DNA of 64,000 nucleotides from Thermococcus thermotolerans (GCF_024707485.1 NZ_CP102602.1:1984001-2048000); one strand, 5' to 3'. Shown: positions 25,857-34,832, counted from the first letter of the stretch. The notes: generated by a model from the sequence alone, not told the origin. Translations and numbers: made by a program.

Positions 25857-28037
25857 ATGAAGGTCGATGAACTCCCGGTTGACGAACGCGTGAAAAGGCT
25901 CATAATCGAGAGGGGCATAGAGGAACTCTATCCGCCCCAGGCGGATGCCCTTAAGAGCGGGGTTCTCGATGGGAAGAACCTAGTCCTCGCCATCCCCACT
26001 GCGAGCGGAAAGACGCTTGTAAGCGAGATAGTTATGGTCAACAAGCTCCTCCAGGAGGGTGGCAAGGCCATCTATCTCGTTCCGCTGAAGGCTTTGGCTG
26101 AAGAAAAGTACCGTGAGTTCAAGGAGTGGGAGAGTTTGGGAATAAGGGTCGCGGCAACCACCGGCGATTACGACTCGACCGACGAGTGGCTTGGGAGATA
26201 CGACATAATCATCGCCACCTCTGAAAAGTTCGACTCGCTCCTGAGACACGGCTCAAACTGGATAAGGGACGTCAAGCTGGTCGTTGCCGACGAGGTTCAC
26301 CTCATAGGCTCCTACGACAGGGGGGCAACGCTGGAGATGATTCTCAGCCACATGCTCGACAGGGCCCAGATTCTGGCTCTGAGCGCGACCGTTGGAAACG
26401 CCGAGGAGCTGGCGGAGTGGCTCAACGCGGAGCTAGTTGTGAGCGACTGGCGGCCGGTTGAACTGAGGAAGGGAGTCTTTCACCTCGGGGAGCTCATCTG
26501 GGAGGACGGAAAGAGGGAGCGCTACCCCGAAAACTGGGAAGGCCTGGCGGTCGATGCTGTCAAAAGGGGGAAGCAGGCGCTTGTGTTCGTCAATACAAGG
26601 CGCTCGGCGGAAAAAGAGGCTGTCTCGCTGTCAACCAAGATAGCCCGCTTTCTCACGAAGCCTGAAACGAGGCAGCTCAAGGAGCTCGCGGATTCCCTTG
26701 AGGAGAACCCGACCAACGAGAAGCTCAAAAATGCCATCAAGGGGGGAGTCGCCTTCCATCACGCCGGCCTGAGTAGAGCGGAGAGGACTATGATAGAAGA
26801 TGCCTTTCGCTCTAAATTGATAAAAGTAATCGTGGCTACCCCCACCCTTGCCGCCGGCGTCAATACGCCCGCATTTCGTGTTATAATCCGCGACACCAAG
26901 CGCTACGCCGGCTTCGGCTGGACGGACATACCCGTCCTTGAGATACAGCAGATGATGGGGCGCGCCGGAAGGCCGAAATACGATAAGATAGGAGAAGCGA
27001 TTATCGTAGCTAGAACTGAAGATCCAAGGAAGCTGATGGATAAGTACATCCACGGAAAGCCGGAAAAGCTGTTCTCGATGCTCGCCAACGAGCAGGCCTT
27101 CAGGAGTCAGGTTCTGGCTTTAATAACGAACTTTGGCGTTTCAAACTTCAGAGAGCTGATAGGCTTCCTTGAGAAGACCTTCTACTTCCACCAGAGGAAG
27201 GACACGAGCTCGATAGAGTACAAGGCGAAGGACATAGTCTACTTCCTAATCGAAAACGAGTTCGTTGATATGGACATGAACGACCGCTTCATAGCCCTCC
27301 CCTTCGGAAGGCGCACCTCCCAGCTCTACATCGACCCGCTGACGGCGAAGAAGTTCAAGGACGCCTTCCCGAAGCTTGAGAGGAACCCCAACCCCTTCGG
27401 AATCTTCCAGCTGATAGCCTCGACGCCGGACATGGCGACGCTGAACGCTAGGAAACGGGAGATGGAGGACTACCTCGACCTGGCATACGAGTTCGAGGAG
27501 AAGCTGTACACGAACATCCCCTACTACGAGGACTACAGGTTCCAGACCTTCCTCGGCGAGATAAAGACCGCAAAAATCCTCCTCGACTGGATAAACGAGG
27601 TTCCGGAGGCGAGGATATACGAGACGTACAGCATAGACCCCGGTGACCTCTACAGGATTCTGGAGCTGGCGGACTGGCTGACGTATTCGCTCATCGAACT
27701 CTACAAGCTCTTTGAGCCTGAGAAAGACGTGCTGGACTATCTGAGAGACCTGCACCTGAGGCTGAGGCACGGAGTTAGGGAGGAACTCCTTGAGCTGGTT
27801 AAACTGCCCAACATCGGAAGGAAGAGGGCGAGGGCGCTCTACAACGCCGGCTTCAGGACGCAGGAGGACATAATGCGCGCCAAGGTGAGAGACCTTCTGG
27901 AGGTCGAGGGAATCGGAATGAAGGTTATCGAGGGGCTCTTCCGATACTTCGGCGTGGAACTCCCCAAGGGGGCTAAAAAGGATTCCAAAAAGGCTGAAAA
28001 GGCCCGGAAAGGAACCCTCGATGACTTCCTTAAGTGA
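25857..28037 (+). CDS. hel308: ATP-dependent DNA helicase Hel308 (Hjm)
   Basis: Superfamily 2 helicase that unwinds lagging strands at stalled forks and acts in recombination repair. The 726-residue length fits the Pyrococcus enzyme. Motifs: Q-like YPPQADAL, I AIPTASGKT, II ADEVH, III ALSATVGN, VI QMMGRAGRPKY. The C-terminal ratchet and helix-hairpin-helix (LPNIGRKRARALYNAGF) and a Lys-rich tail are present. ATG 25857 is used because a TATA box (CCTATAAAG, 25822-25830) predicts transcription from about 25850, after the in-frame upstream starts. Confidence 0.97.
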   Translation: MKVDELPVDERVKRLIIERGIEELYPPQADALKSGVLDGKNLVLAIPTASGKTLVSEIVMVNKLLQEGGKAIYLVPLKALAEEKYREFKEWESLGIRVAATTGDYDSTDEWLGRYDIIIATSEKFDSLLRHGSNWIRDVKLVVADEVHLIGSYDRGATLEMILSHMLDRAQILALSATVGNAEELAEWLNAELVVSDWRPVELRKGVFHLGELIWEDGKRERYPENWEGLAVDAVKRGKQALVFVNTRRSAEKEAVSLSTKIARFLTKPETRQLKELADSLEENPTNEKLKNAIKGGVAFHHAGLSRAERTMIEDAFRSKLIKVIVATPTLAAGVNTPAFRVIIRDTKRYAGFGWTDIPVLEIQQMMGRAGRPKYDKIGEAIIVARTEDPRKLMDKYIHGKPEKLFSMLANEQAFRSQVLALITNFGVSNFRELIGFLEKTFYFHQRKDTSSIEYKAKDIVYFLIENEFVDMDMNDRFIALPFGRRTSQLYIDPLTAKKFKDAFPKLERNPNPFGIFQLIASTPDMATLNARKREMEDYLDLAYEFEEKLYTNIPYYEDYRFQTFLGEIKTAKILLDWINEVPEARIYETYSIDPGDLYRILELADWLTYSLIELYKLFEPEKDVLDYLRDLHLRLRHGVREELLELVKLPNIGRKRARALYNAGFRTQEDIMRAKVRDLLEVEGIGMKVIEGLFRYFGVELPKGAKKDSKKAEKARKGTLDDFLK

Positions 28038-28082
28038 GGGTCAAGCTTTTAAATCCAGCCCTTTTACTCTGGCGTGGGCACT

Positions 28083-28640
28083 ATGATAATCATCGTGACT
28101 GGAATGCCTGGTTCGGGAAAGAGCAAGATCGTTAAGGAGTTCGAGAGGAGAGGCTTTCCGAGCGTTTCTATGGGGGACGTCGTGAGGGAAGAGACGGCAA
28201 AGCGCGGCCTGGAGCTGACCAAGGAAAACGTTGCCAAGGTCAGCATACGGTTGAGGCAGGAACTCGGACAGAACGCGGTTGCAAAGCTCACCGTCGAGAA
28301 GGTCAAGAGCCTCCTGAAAAAGAGCACGCTGGTTGTCATTGACGGTGTCCGGTCCCTCGACGAGGTTGGCACTTTCAGGAGCGCCTTCCCAAATGAGGAG
28401 ATAGTCATCATTGCAGTCCACACACCTCCAAGGCTCCGCTTCGAGAGGCTCAAAGCCAGGGGAAGACACGACGACCCCCAAACCTGGGAGGACTTCGAGG
28501 AAAGGGACTGGAAGGAGCTTAAGTTCGGCATAGGCAACGTTATAGCAATGGCAGACCACATGGTAGTGAACGACGGAACGAAGGACGAGTACGATAAAAG
28601 GGTAAAGGAGCTGGTAGACAGGATTCTAACCCAGCATTGA
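28083..28640 (+). CDS. UPF0200 P-loop kinase-like protein
   Basis: A 185-residue nucleotide-binding protein with Walker A GMPGSGKSKI, a lid-like basic segment (RFERLKARGRHDDP) and a DGVRS motif. It belongs to the AAA_18/UPF0200 family, related to dephospho-CoA and nucleotide kinases; the substrate is not established. ATG 28083 follows GGCGTGGG; the GTG three codons upstream is less well placed. A TATA box GCTTTTAAATCC at about 28045-28056 precedes it. The end overlaps the convergent ZIP gene by 15 bases. Confidence 0.87.
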   Translation: MIIIVTGMPGSGKSKIVKEFERRGFPSVSMGDVVREETAKRGLELTKENVAKVSIRLRQELGQNAVAKLTVEKVKSLLKKSTLVVIDGVRSLDEVGTFRSAFPNEEIVIIAVHTPPRLRFERLKARGRHDDPQTWEDFEERDWKELKFGIGNVIAMADHMVVNDGTKDEYDKRVKELVDRILTQH

Positions 28641-29435
28641 ATCCAGGAACAGCATCACATAGAAGCCCAGGAAGAACCCGAGGGTTATGAGGGTCTCGTT
28701 CTTCTTCCCCCTGTATATTTCGGGGATCATCTCCTTCACGGTCACGTAGAGCATCGCCCCGCCCGCCAGGCCGAGGCCGTAGGGAAGCATCCAGCTGAAG
28801 ATGCTGAAGAAGTACGCCCCAAGGAGGACCATGGCCATCTCGGCGAAGCCGCTCAGCACGCCCATCGCTATCGGCTGGAGGCGCTTCTTCTGTATCGTGG
28901 CCAGGGGCAGGGAAACAACGGTTCCCTCGGGAAAGTCCTGAATCCCGATGGCCAGGGTGGTCACCAGACCGACCTCAAGGTTGTAGACGAGGGACGTTCC
29001 AACAGCGAGGCCCTCGGGCAGGTTGTGGATTATCACCGCTATAACCAGAAGCCAGACCTTTCTCAGCTTGTCCTTCATGGACTTAGGGCCTTCGTAGCCT
29101 TTGACGAGGTGCTCGTGGGGGAGGAAGCGGTCTATGGCGTAGATGAGCAGCACCCCAAGGGCTATTCCTATTCCTGCAGGTGCAAAGGAGCCGGTGCTCT
29201 CTATCGCCGGCAGGATGAGGGAAGTAAAGCTCGCCACTATCATAACTCCGGCGGCGAAGCTGAGGGCGAAGTCAACGCCTCCCTCTGGGAGGCTTTTCGA
29301 GAATATGGCTACCATGGCACCGAGGGATGTCATGAGTGCGACGAAAAGTCCGGCATAGAAGGCAACCCACATGATTTCGCCGTTCGAGATGCCCAGTATC
29401 CACTCCGCGAGGCTTGCCACGAAGTTTTCTAACAC
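28626..29435 (-). CDS. ZIP family metal transporter
   Basis: Membrane protein of 269 residues with eight predicted helices, ZIP family (Zn2+, Fe2+ or Mn2+ uptake). The metal-binding helices are evident as [10 protein letters not shown] and [14 protein letters not shown]; a short His-containing loop ([10 protein letters not shown]) lies between helices 3 and 4. The GTG at 29435 follows GGTGACC. It is divergent from the UPF0201 gene. Confidence 0.92.
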   Translation of the reverse strand: MLENFVASLAEWILGISNGEIMWVAFYAGLFVALMTSLGAMVAIFSKSLPEGGVDFALSFAAGVMIVASFTSLILPAIESTGSFAPAGIGIALGVLLIYAIDRFLPHEHLVKGYEGPKSMKDKLRKVWLLVIAVIIHNLPEGLAVGTSLVYNLEVGLVTTLAIGIQDFPEGTVVSLPLATIQKKRLQPIAMGVLSGFAEMAMVLLGAYFFSIFSWMLPYGLGLAGGAMLYVTVKEMIPEIYRGKKNETLITLGFFLGFYVMLFLDSMLG

Positions 29436-29506
29436 TATTAGGTCACCCTAACTATTTGGGCGGTGGGGTTTATAAGCCTTCCCGCGAGCTTCTTCTGGGT
29501 GAGAAT

Positions 29507-29920
29507 ATGGAGCTCTTTGAGGAAGTTGAGGTTGAGGCTTACGTTTATCCGACGGAGGATATCGAGAAGGTCAGGAGGGCGATGCTGAACCTGATTCCGG
29601 GACTTGAGTTTGAGGCCTTTGATAGGGGCGATTACATCATTCTGACAGGCAAAACGAGGAACAGAAAGGCCCTGAGCAGACTCTACGAGCTCTTCCGCGG
29701 ACAGGCCATACTCGACACGGCCAGGAGTTTCCTTGAGGAGGGCTACTTCGGTGAGGAGATAATTGTGAAGGTGAACAAGCAGGCTGCCTACGCTGGTGTG
29801 GTGAACTTCAACGAGGAGAGCCCTCTCGGCCCAATAACGATAATAATCCGCACGAAGGACCCTCAGAGGCTCATGAAGTGGCTCGCGCCGAGGACAAGGG
29901 ACGGCGTGCCAATAGAGTAA
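29507..29920 (+). CDS. UPF0201 (COG1325) RNA-binding-domain protein
   Basis: A 137-residue protein of the archaeal UPF0201 family, whose fold resembles ribosomal protein L5-like RNA-binding domains. It opens with [16 protein letters not shown] and holds [16 protein letters not shown]. Function is unknown; a role in RNA metabolism is suggested only by the fold. ATG 29507 is preceded by GGGTGAG; a TATA box (GTTTATAAGCC, 29468-29478) predicts a start near 29497, excluding the longer reading. Confidence 0.9.
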   Translation: MELFEEVEVEAYVYPTEDIEKVRRAMLNLIPGLEFEAFDRGDYIILTGKTRNRKALSRLYELFRGQAILDTARSFLEEGYFGEEIIVKVNKQAAYAGVVNFNEESPLGPITIIIRTKDPQRLMKWLAPRTRDGVPIE

Positions 29921-29928
29921 AAAAGAAA

Positions 29929-31212
29929 CTATTCAGCGGCTTTTTTCTTTCTGCCCCAGCTGACCTGTGCCGTGAGGATTCTCTCCGTGGAGAACAGCCA
30001 TGCCGTGGCGTAGAGTATAACAACCGCCAGCACTGCCAGGTAAACGGTGCTCATGATCAGCGGGGTGTAGTTGCTCAGGAGCACATAGCGGTAGTCTATC
30101 ACCGGATGAGTGAAGGGTATCGCCAGCAGGACGTACCTGACGAGGGCTGGGAGGTCGTTGATGTCGGTGTACATCAGCAGGAAAGCCGGAAACGCCAGCG
30201 GAAGAATCACCGCGCTCACGAGGGTCGTTGCGCTCTGCACGTCTTCGGCGAAGGTCGCCACTATCATGGCCAGGCTGAGGGCGATTATTATCGTCAGGAA
30301 CACTACCAGGGCGAACATCAGTGCCCCCGTTGGGGTGACGACCAGGCCCAGATCTTCAAGGCTCACCCCGCCGGAGCCAAGTCCGAAGGAACTCATATAG
30401 TAGCGCATGCCTATCATGTAAGCTATGGCCGCAACGAGACCCATCATGGCCGTTCCGAATATCTTGGCAGCGACTATCTTCGTCCTCGCCACCGGAAGGG
30501 TGAGGAGCGTTTCCAGCGTCTTGTTCTCCTTCTCGCTCGCTATTGCTCCAGCTGCCATTTGAGAGGTTATCATGACCATCATGAAGACTATGAGCGGTAT
30601 CGTGAACGCCTGAGCCGCTATAACGCTTGAAACCGCGGTGGGTGAGATGTCCACGACACGGTTGTTTATGACGGACCTGCTCTCGGTCCTTATCGGCTGG
30701 AGTATGGCGTCGGGGTTGCTCGCTCCGAGGTTCTTCACCTTTATCCGGGCTATTTCATCGCTGAGTATTCCCAAAACCGCGTTTATCCTGCCCTCGCTGA
30801 CGCTCTCCTTTATGCCAGTGCCTATGGTCGTGAAAATTCCGTATATCTCAACTGTGGCCGTTTCGTTGACCTTAAGCTTCGCGGTGAAGTCGGGAGGGAT
30901 CACCACGAGAACGTTCTGTTCCTTTTGGATGGCCTGCTGAATGGCCTCATCAAGCGTCGTTGCGTTAACCACCGTAACAGTTACGTTGGGGGCAACCTCT
31001 AAGGCCTTTATCAGCAGATTTCCGTAGGCACCTTCATCGAAGTTGACTATCGTGACCTGGGTCTCCCCCTGTGCCTGCTCCATGCCGATGTTCACGGCCT
31101 TTCCCATCACCGGGAGCAGTATAAGCGGGACGACCACGAGGCCGAAGACGAGCTTCTTGTCCCTGAAGAGGTTCCACAGCTCCTTCTTGGCCATCACCCA
31201 GAAGTCGCCCAT
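29929..31212 (-). CDS. ABC-2 type exporter permease (NatB-like)
   Basis: A 427-residue membrane protein: one helix at about 21-42, a large outer domain (about 45-200) and five to six C-terminal helices. The order and the motif AAGAIASEKENKTLETLLTLP are typical of ABC-2/NatB permeases, which export Na+, drugs or lipids; the substrate is unknown. ATG 31212 overlaps the ATPase gene end by 19 bases. It is the last gene of the DUF2178-XRE-ATPase-permease operon. Confidence 0.92.
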   Translation of the reverse strand: MGDFWVMAKKELWNLFRDKKLVFGLVVVPLILLPVMGKAVNIGMEQAQGETQVTIVNFDEGAYGNLLIKALEVAPNVTVTVVNATTLDEAIQQAIQKEQNVLVVIPPDFTAKLKVNETATVEIYGIFTTIGTGIKESVSEGRINAVLGILSDEIARIKVKNLGASNPDAILQPIRTESRSVINNRVVDISPTAVSSVIAAQAFTIPLIVFMMVMITSQMAAGAIASEKENKTLETLLTLPVARTKIVAAKIFGTAMMGLVAAIAYMIGMRYYMSSFGLGSGGVSLEDLGLVVTPTGALMFALVVFLTIIIALSLAMIVATFAEDVQSATTLVSAVILPLAFPAFLLMYTDINDLPALVRYVLLAIPFTHPVIDYRYVLLSNYTPLIMSTVYLAVLAVVILYATAWLFSTERILTAQVSWGRKKKAAE

Positions 31213-31967
31213 CCGCCCTCACCCCCTATTGGCTCGCTGATGTTCGCCCCTACTGCCCTCATGAAGACCTCCTCAAGGTTCTCCGCGTCGTACTTCTCCT
31301 TCAGTTCCTTTGGAGTTCCCACCTCGATGATTTCGCCCTTGTTTATCAGGGCCACCCTGTGGCAGAGGAACTCAACCTCAAGCATGTTGTGGCTCGATAT
31401 GAGGAACGTGACTCCCTCGCTCCTCGCGAAGCGCCTTATCGTCTGCCTTATCGCGTAGGCGTTGACTATGTCCAATCCGCTCGCCGGTTCGTCGAGTATC
31501 GCCAGCTTGGGTTTCACCATGAGCGCCCTGGCTATGAGGAGCTTCCTCGTCATTCCCTTGGAGTACGTCGACACCTTGTCGTACAGCCTCTCTCCCAGCC
31601 CGCTGAGCTCTATTCCCAGCTCAAGCATCTTCCTTGCCTTCCCCTCGTCCTTGGCGTAGAGCCGGGCCATGAACTGGAGGTACTCGTAGCCCGTCAGGTT
31701 CTTATAGGCGCCGGCCTCCTCCGGCAGGTAGCTGATAATCTCCCTGACTTTATCGGCCTCCTTAACCACGTCGTGGCCGTCTATCTTCGCACTCCCACCA
31801 GTCGGTTTGAGAAGCGTTGATAGTATCTTGAGGGTCGTGCTCTTTCCCGCACCGTTCGGACCGATGAGCCCGAAGATTTCACCCTCGTTGATGGAGAAGC
31901 TTATCCCCCTGAGGGCCTTTACCTTTCCGTAGTCCTTCTCCAGATTCAGAACTTCAACCATGGGCAT
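31194..31967 (-). CDS. ABC transporter ATP-binding protein
   Basis: A 257-residue ATPase that energises the neighbouring permease. Walker A is GPNGAGKST, the signature is YSKGMTRKL (a variant of LSGGQ) and Walker B is LAILDEPASGLD with the following H-loop SSHN. ATG 31967 has GGAGGG six bases upstream; the TTG at 31982 overlaps this site. Confidence 0.95.
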   Translation of the reverse strand: MPMVEVLNLEKDYGKVKALRGISFSINEGEIFGLIGPNGAGKSTTLKILSTLLKPTGGSAKIDGHDVVKEADKVREIISYLPEEAGAYKNLTGYEYLQFMARLYAKDEGKARKMLELGIELSGLGERLYDKVSTYSKGMTRKLLIARALMVKPKLAILDEPASGLDIVNAYAIRQTIRRFARSEGVTFLISSHNMLEVEFLCHRVALINKGEIIEVGTPKELKEKYDAENLEEVFMRAVGANISEPIGGEGGWATSG

Positions 31968-31987
31968 TTTCAGCCCTCCCAACGCCT

Positions 31988-32185
31988 TTAACCCTCCTCA
32001 TAGATAAAGATTTCTTCAATCTTCCTGTTGAAAAAGCGCGCTATCTTGAAGGCCAGCCTCAGCGATGGGTCATAGCGGCCCTTCTCGATGGCTATAATCG
32101 TCTGCCTCGTAACGCCGAGGGCTTTCGCCAGCTCTTCCTGGGTTATGCCCAGCTCCTCCCTCAGCTCGCGCAGGCGATTCTTCAT
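31988..32185 (-). CDS. XRE family transcriptional regulator
   Basis: A 65-residue Cro/C1 helix-turn-helix protein of the short type. The recognition region is ITQEELAKALGVTRQTIIAIEKGRYDPS, followed by a dimerisation-like tail (FFNRKIEEIFIYEE). ATG 32185 is chosen over a longer reading that would run into the membrane-protein gene. It lies between DUF2178 and the ABC genes and probably represses the operon through the tandem palindromes at 32502-32533. Confidence 0.92.
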   Translation of the reverse strand: MKNRLRELREELGITQEELAKALGVTRQTIIAIEKGRYDPSLRLAFKIARFFNRKIEEIFIYEEG

Positions 32186-32189
32186 GGGC

Positions 32190-32489
32190 TCACATCCTCC
32201 TGGCGTAATAGGCTTTGAATACCAGGTTCCCGAAGAAAATTGTGGCAAATATCAGGACGGCGAGGTTGGTGCACGTCTCGTTTTTCATCACGAGCCACGA
32301 GTAATATAGGGCAACGATGTCCACCGCCAGAACCAGCTCCAGAGTTTTCGCCGCCGAGAGTTTGGCTATCTCGAAGGCCCTCTCGTCTGGAGGGACCCCA
32401 ATGCCCTCCACCATCGTCCGGGTCATGAAATAGCCCAAGAGTCCCCCGCCGAGCAGGGCGACCAGTATGACTAGGACGAGTTCGTTCAT
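32190..32489 (-). CDS. DUF2178-like membrane protein
   Basis: A 99-residue protein with three hydrophobic helices (about 3-22, 48-68, 75-93). It resembles DUF2178 proteins, which often pair with small XRE regulators in archaea. A sensory or anti-repressor role is possible but not shown. ATG 32489 follows GGTGATGTGA. First gene of the operon. Confidence 0.75.
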   Translation of the reverse strand: MNELVLVILVALLGGGLLGYFMTRTMVEGIGVPPDERAFEIAKLSAAKTLELVLAVDIVALYYSWLVMKNETCTNLAVLIFATIFFGNLVFKAYYARRM

Positions 32490-32501
32490 TCACATCACCA
32501 T

Positions 32502-32546
32502 GTAAAGTTTCCTTTACGTAAAGTTTCCTTTACATCCTTATAAGCC
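32502..32546 (-). promoter_or_regulatory. Promoter with tandem palindromic operator
   Basis: Two directly adjacent copies of GTAAAGTTTCCTTTAC occupy 32502-32517 and 32518-32533; each copy is itself an inverted repeat (GTAAAG/CTTTAC). The minus-strand TATA box GGCTTATAAGG (32536-32546) with BRE GGGAAAGG predicts transcription from about 32516, so both operators overlap the start region. Binding there would block polymerase recruitment. Confidence 0.8.
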
Positions 32547-32591
32547 TTTCCCCTCAAAGTTTTTAAAGCGCTGGAAATAACTCAAAACCGC

Positions 32592-32679
32592 GCGGGGGTA
32601 GCCGAGCCTGGCCAAAGGCGCGGGATTTAGGGTCCCGTCCCGTAGGGGTTCCGGGGTTCAAATCCCCGCCCCCGCACCA
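32592..32679 (+). tRNA. tRNA-Leu (anticodon TAG)
   Basis: An 88-nt class II tRNA. Acceptor arms GCGGGGG (32592-32598) and CCCCCGC (32669-32675) pair fully. The anticodon loop ATTTAGG gives TAG, reading CUA leucine codons. A long variable arm (CCCGTAGGGG region) and T-loop TTCAAAT between CGGGG and CCCCG are present. The CCA end is encoded. A TATA-like TTTTTAAAG near 32560-32567 fits as promoter. No intron is needed. Confidence 0.95.
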
Positions 32680-32682
32680 TTA

Positions 32683-32988
32683 CAAACTTTTGCTCCGCAA
32701 AAGTTTGATCAAAAGTGTGTGATTCTTCTCCCAACTGTGATTCTGAGAGCGTTTGCACTTTCCAACGGCTATTTTCTCAGGGAAATTCTCTTTAGGGGGT
32801 TATTAACGGGGTTTCCTCTAAAAAGCGCTCCTTCGGAGCGCGCGAAAGTGTGAACCTAATGGTAACGGCTCTTAACTTTGAGGAATTTCACACATCCAAC
32901 GGGGCTATTGGAAAGCGCAAACACTCACCAAAAAGCTTCCTATCACAGGAATCACGAACTTTGATGAAACTTTGCCCCGCAAAGTTTC
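32683..32988. repeat. 306-bp imperfect palindrome (paired inverted repeat element)
   Basis: The gap between tRNA-Leu and the 33020 gene holds no convincing ORF but is built as one large inverted repeat centred near 32835. Outer arms are the hairpins CAAACTTTTGC-TCC-GCAAAAGTTTG (32683-32707) and GAAACTTTGC-CCC-GCAAAGTTTC (32966-32988). Middle arms at 32748-32770 and 32901-32925 share GTTTGCxCTTTCCAA in inverse orientation. The centre is GCGCTCC-TTC-GGAGCGC (32825-32841). It resembles two diverged inverted copies of a repeat, or a non-autonomous (MITE-like) element. Confidence 0.7.
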
Positions 32989-33019
32989 TTTGGTCAAGCT
33001 TTGCGCAAGCAAAGGTTGC

Positions 33020-33349
33020 TCACGGCATTTTGAGCTCGCTTCTTACCTCCTCGTCCATCAGGACGAAGAGGATCAGGGCCGAGAGGAGGGTTAGTGTTAT
33101 CGCCGGAACGGAAAGTCCCACCATCACCCAGAGGAGTCCAAAGAGCAGGTCGAGCAGGGCTATGTACGCCGCCAGGTCTACGATTGTCTCGTGGCCGATC
33201 CGAACCCCGTATGCGAAGAGGAGATGTATGCTCCCGACCACAACGTATCCCGGGAAGTTATACCTCTCTCCGAAGCTCATCGCCGCTATCCCGTAGAAAA
33301 AGAGCGCAAGAAGAACGAAAAAGGAAACGATGAGGGGTTTAGGCCTCAT
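33020..33349 (-). CDS. Hypothetical four-helix membrane protein
   Basis: A 109-residue hydrophobic protein with four predicted helices and a short acidic C-terminus (MDEEVRSELKMP). I do not recognise the family. It overlaps the end of the MFS gene by 11 bases and is presumably cotranscribed. A small hairpin with a GCAA loop (32999-33014) follows its stop on the minus strand. Confidence 0.68.
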   Translation of the reverse strand: MRPKPLIVSFFVLLALFFYGIAAMSFGERYNFPGYVVVGSIHLLFAYGVRIGHETIVDLAAYIALLDLLFGLLWVMVGLSVPAITLTLLSALILFVLMDEEVRSELKMP

Positions 33350-34544
33350 CGCCCAGCTCCTCCACCGGGAGCCTCATCCTGGATACGACGACCAGCGTCA
33401 GGATTCCGAGGAGAGGCATTACCGCCAGCTCCCCGAGGGCAAGCCCTATGCTCTGTCTTGCCAGTGCGTCGGTGAGTCCCGGGGCTATGACGTTGGCTGA
33501 GTTCGAGATGAGTCCGAGGGCAAAGCTGGCCTTCGGGAAGATGCTCTTTGGATACGTCGCCGGTGCACTGGTCCAGAATGCCGGCCCGGTTCCCTGGAGG
33601 GCGCCGATGAGGACGACCGAGGCGAGGGCTAGGGTGTAGTTTCCGGCGAGCATTGCCTTTCCGTAGATGAGGAGACCGACGAAAGCCACCGCGTAGGAGA
33701 ATATCATGACCTGAACGATGGCCCTGAAGAGCCCCTTGGCGCTCGGGTTCTTCCTGGAGAGAAGATAGCCCATGTATCCCATACCTATGCTCCAGAGGGC
33801 TTTGGATACGTTGAGACTCGTGCTCAGTGTTGCCACATGCTCCTTTGTCCAGCCGATTTCATAGCCGAGGGACGCTGAGAACCCTACAATTGTAAATATA
33901 ATCCACAGAGCGGGGAAGAAAGTAAGACCGAGCACCCATGTGAAGGGCATCTTCCAGACGTTTATCTTTTGGCCGCCCTCTGTTTTGTGGACTATCTCAA
34001 AGTCCTCCGTAAAGAGCCACCAAAGGACGAGAACCGCGTACATTATGATGACCGTGACCCAGAAGCCGCCCTTCCAGCCGAAGGCTCCGACCGCGTACTT
34101 GGCGCTTATGCTTCCAAAGACACCTCCCCAGAAGATGCCCGAAAGGATTATGCCCTTGGCGAAGGGCCTCTCGGCAACAAAGAAGTGTGCTATCTGGGTG
34201 CTGAAGAGCGGCACGAGCGTGACGACGAAACCCTGGATAAACCTGAGGAAGACGACGGTGTACCAGTTGGGTGCGATTGGAATGAGCGCCTGAGCTATGG
34301 CCGCCCAGCTGAGCGCTATGGCCACGCTCTTCTTAAAGCTCCCCTCGTATATCCGGGTGTGTCCGAGGAGGAATGCTATGAAGAGGCCGAAAACGTAAGC
34401 TATGTGCTGCCACTCATACTCGGCACTTCCAATTCCGAAGTGGGCTATCACATCTGGCTTTGCGACCGCCATCATGGTCAGGGTTCCGAAGCCGGCGGTC
34501 ATGACCAACGTGTCAAGCAGGACTGAACTCCACCGTTTGTCCAT
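33339..34544 (-). CDS. MFS transporter
   Basis: Major facilitator superfamily permease, 401 residues, 12 helices. The family loop between helices 2 and 3 (LLGHTRIYEGSFKKS) and the helix 4 motif FLRFIQGFVVTLVP are recognisable. The general look is of the anion or oxalate/formate-like MFS groups, but the substrate cannot be assigned. ATG 34544 follows GGAGGG at seven bases; the long upstream extension lacks a site and overlaps the GDT1 gene. Confidence 0.87.
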   Translation of the reverse strand: MDKRWSSVLLDTLVMTAGFGTLTMMAVAKPDVIAHFGIGSAEYEWQHIAYVFGLFIAFLLGHTRIYEGSFKKSVAIALSWAAIAQALIPIAPNWYTVVFLRFIQGFVVTLVPLFSTQIAHFFVAERPFAKGIILSGIFWGGVFGSISAKYAVGAFGWKGGFWVTVIIMYAVLVLWWLFTEDFEIVHKTEGGQKINVWKMPFTWVLGLTFFPALWIIFTIVGFSASLGYEIGWTKEHVATLSTSLNVSKALWSIGMGYMGYLLSRKNPSAKGLFRAIVQVMIFSYAVAFVGLLIYGKAMLAGNYTLALASVVLIGALQGTGPAFWTSAPATYPKSIFPKASFALGLISNSANVIAPGLTDALARQSIGLALGELAVMPLLGILTLVVVSRMRLPVEELGDEA

Positions 34545-34555
34545 GTTTATCCCTC

Positions 34556-34819
34556 CTAGAGCTTTCCGAGTATCATGAGAACACCGAAAACAATGAAAAG
34601 TGCTCCCGCGAACTTGTGAACGATCTCGATTGGTACCATTTCTCCCAGTTTGTCCCCTAGTATGGCCCCGAGCAAATTCACCGCCGCGAGACCAAGAATC
34701 GCGCCGGCGAATGCCGTCTTCCACCCGTATTTTGAGGCCAAAACCATAGTCGTGAGCTGGGTCTTGTCCCCGAGCTCCGCCAGAAAGATCATAAAAAAGA
34801 TGGCGGCTATACCGTCCAT
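34556..34819 (-). CDS. GDT1/UPF0016 family half-size transporter
   Basis: An 87-residue protein with three helices and one ELGDKTQLTT motif (E-x-G-D-K-T), the cation site of the TMEM165/GDT1 family of Mn2+ or Ca2+/H+ exchangers. Full-length members carry two such motifs in inverted halves; this gene codes for only one, so it would need to dimerise or pair with another half. It starts 14 bases after the aminotransferase gene and is followed by MFS. Confidence 0.9.
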   Translation of the reverse strand: MDGIAAIFFMIFLAELGDKTQLTTMVLASKYGWKTAFAGAILGLAAVNLLGAILGDKLGEMVPIEIVHKFAGALFIVFGVLMILGKL

Positions 34820-34832
34820 CGCGCTTTCACCC

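Noticed and set aside
32502-32533. Start of a CRISPR array
   Set aside because: Only two abutting palindromic copies without spacers; promoter position marks them as operators.
32592-32988. tRNA-Leu plus inverted repeats as an integration site
   Set aside because: No integrase, no second copy of the tRNA 3' end and no mobile cargo are present in the window.
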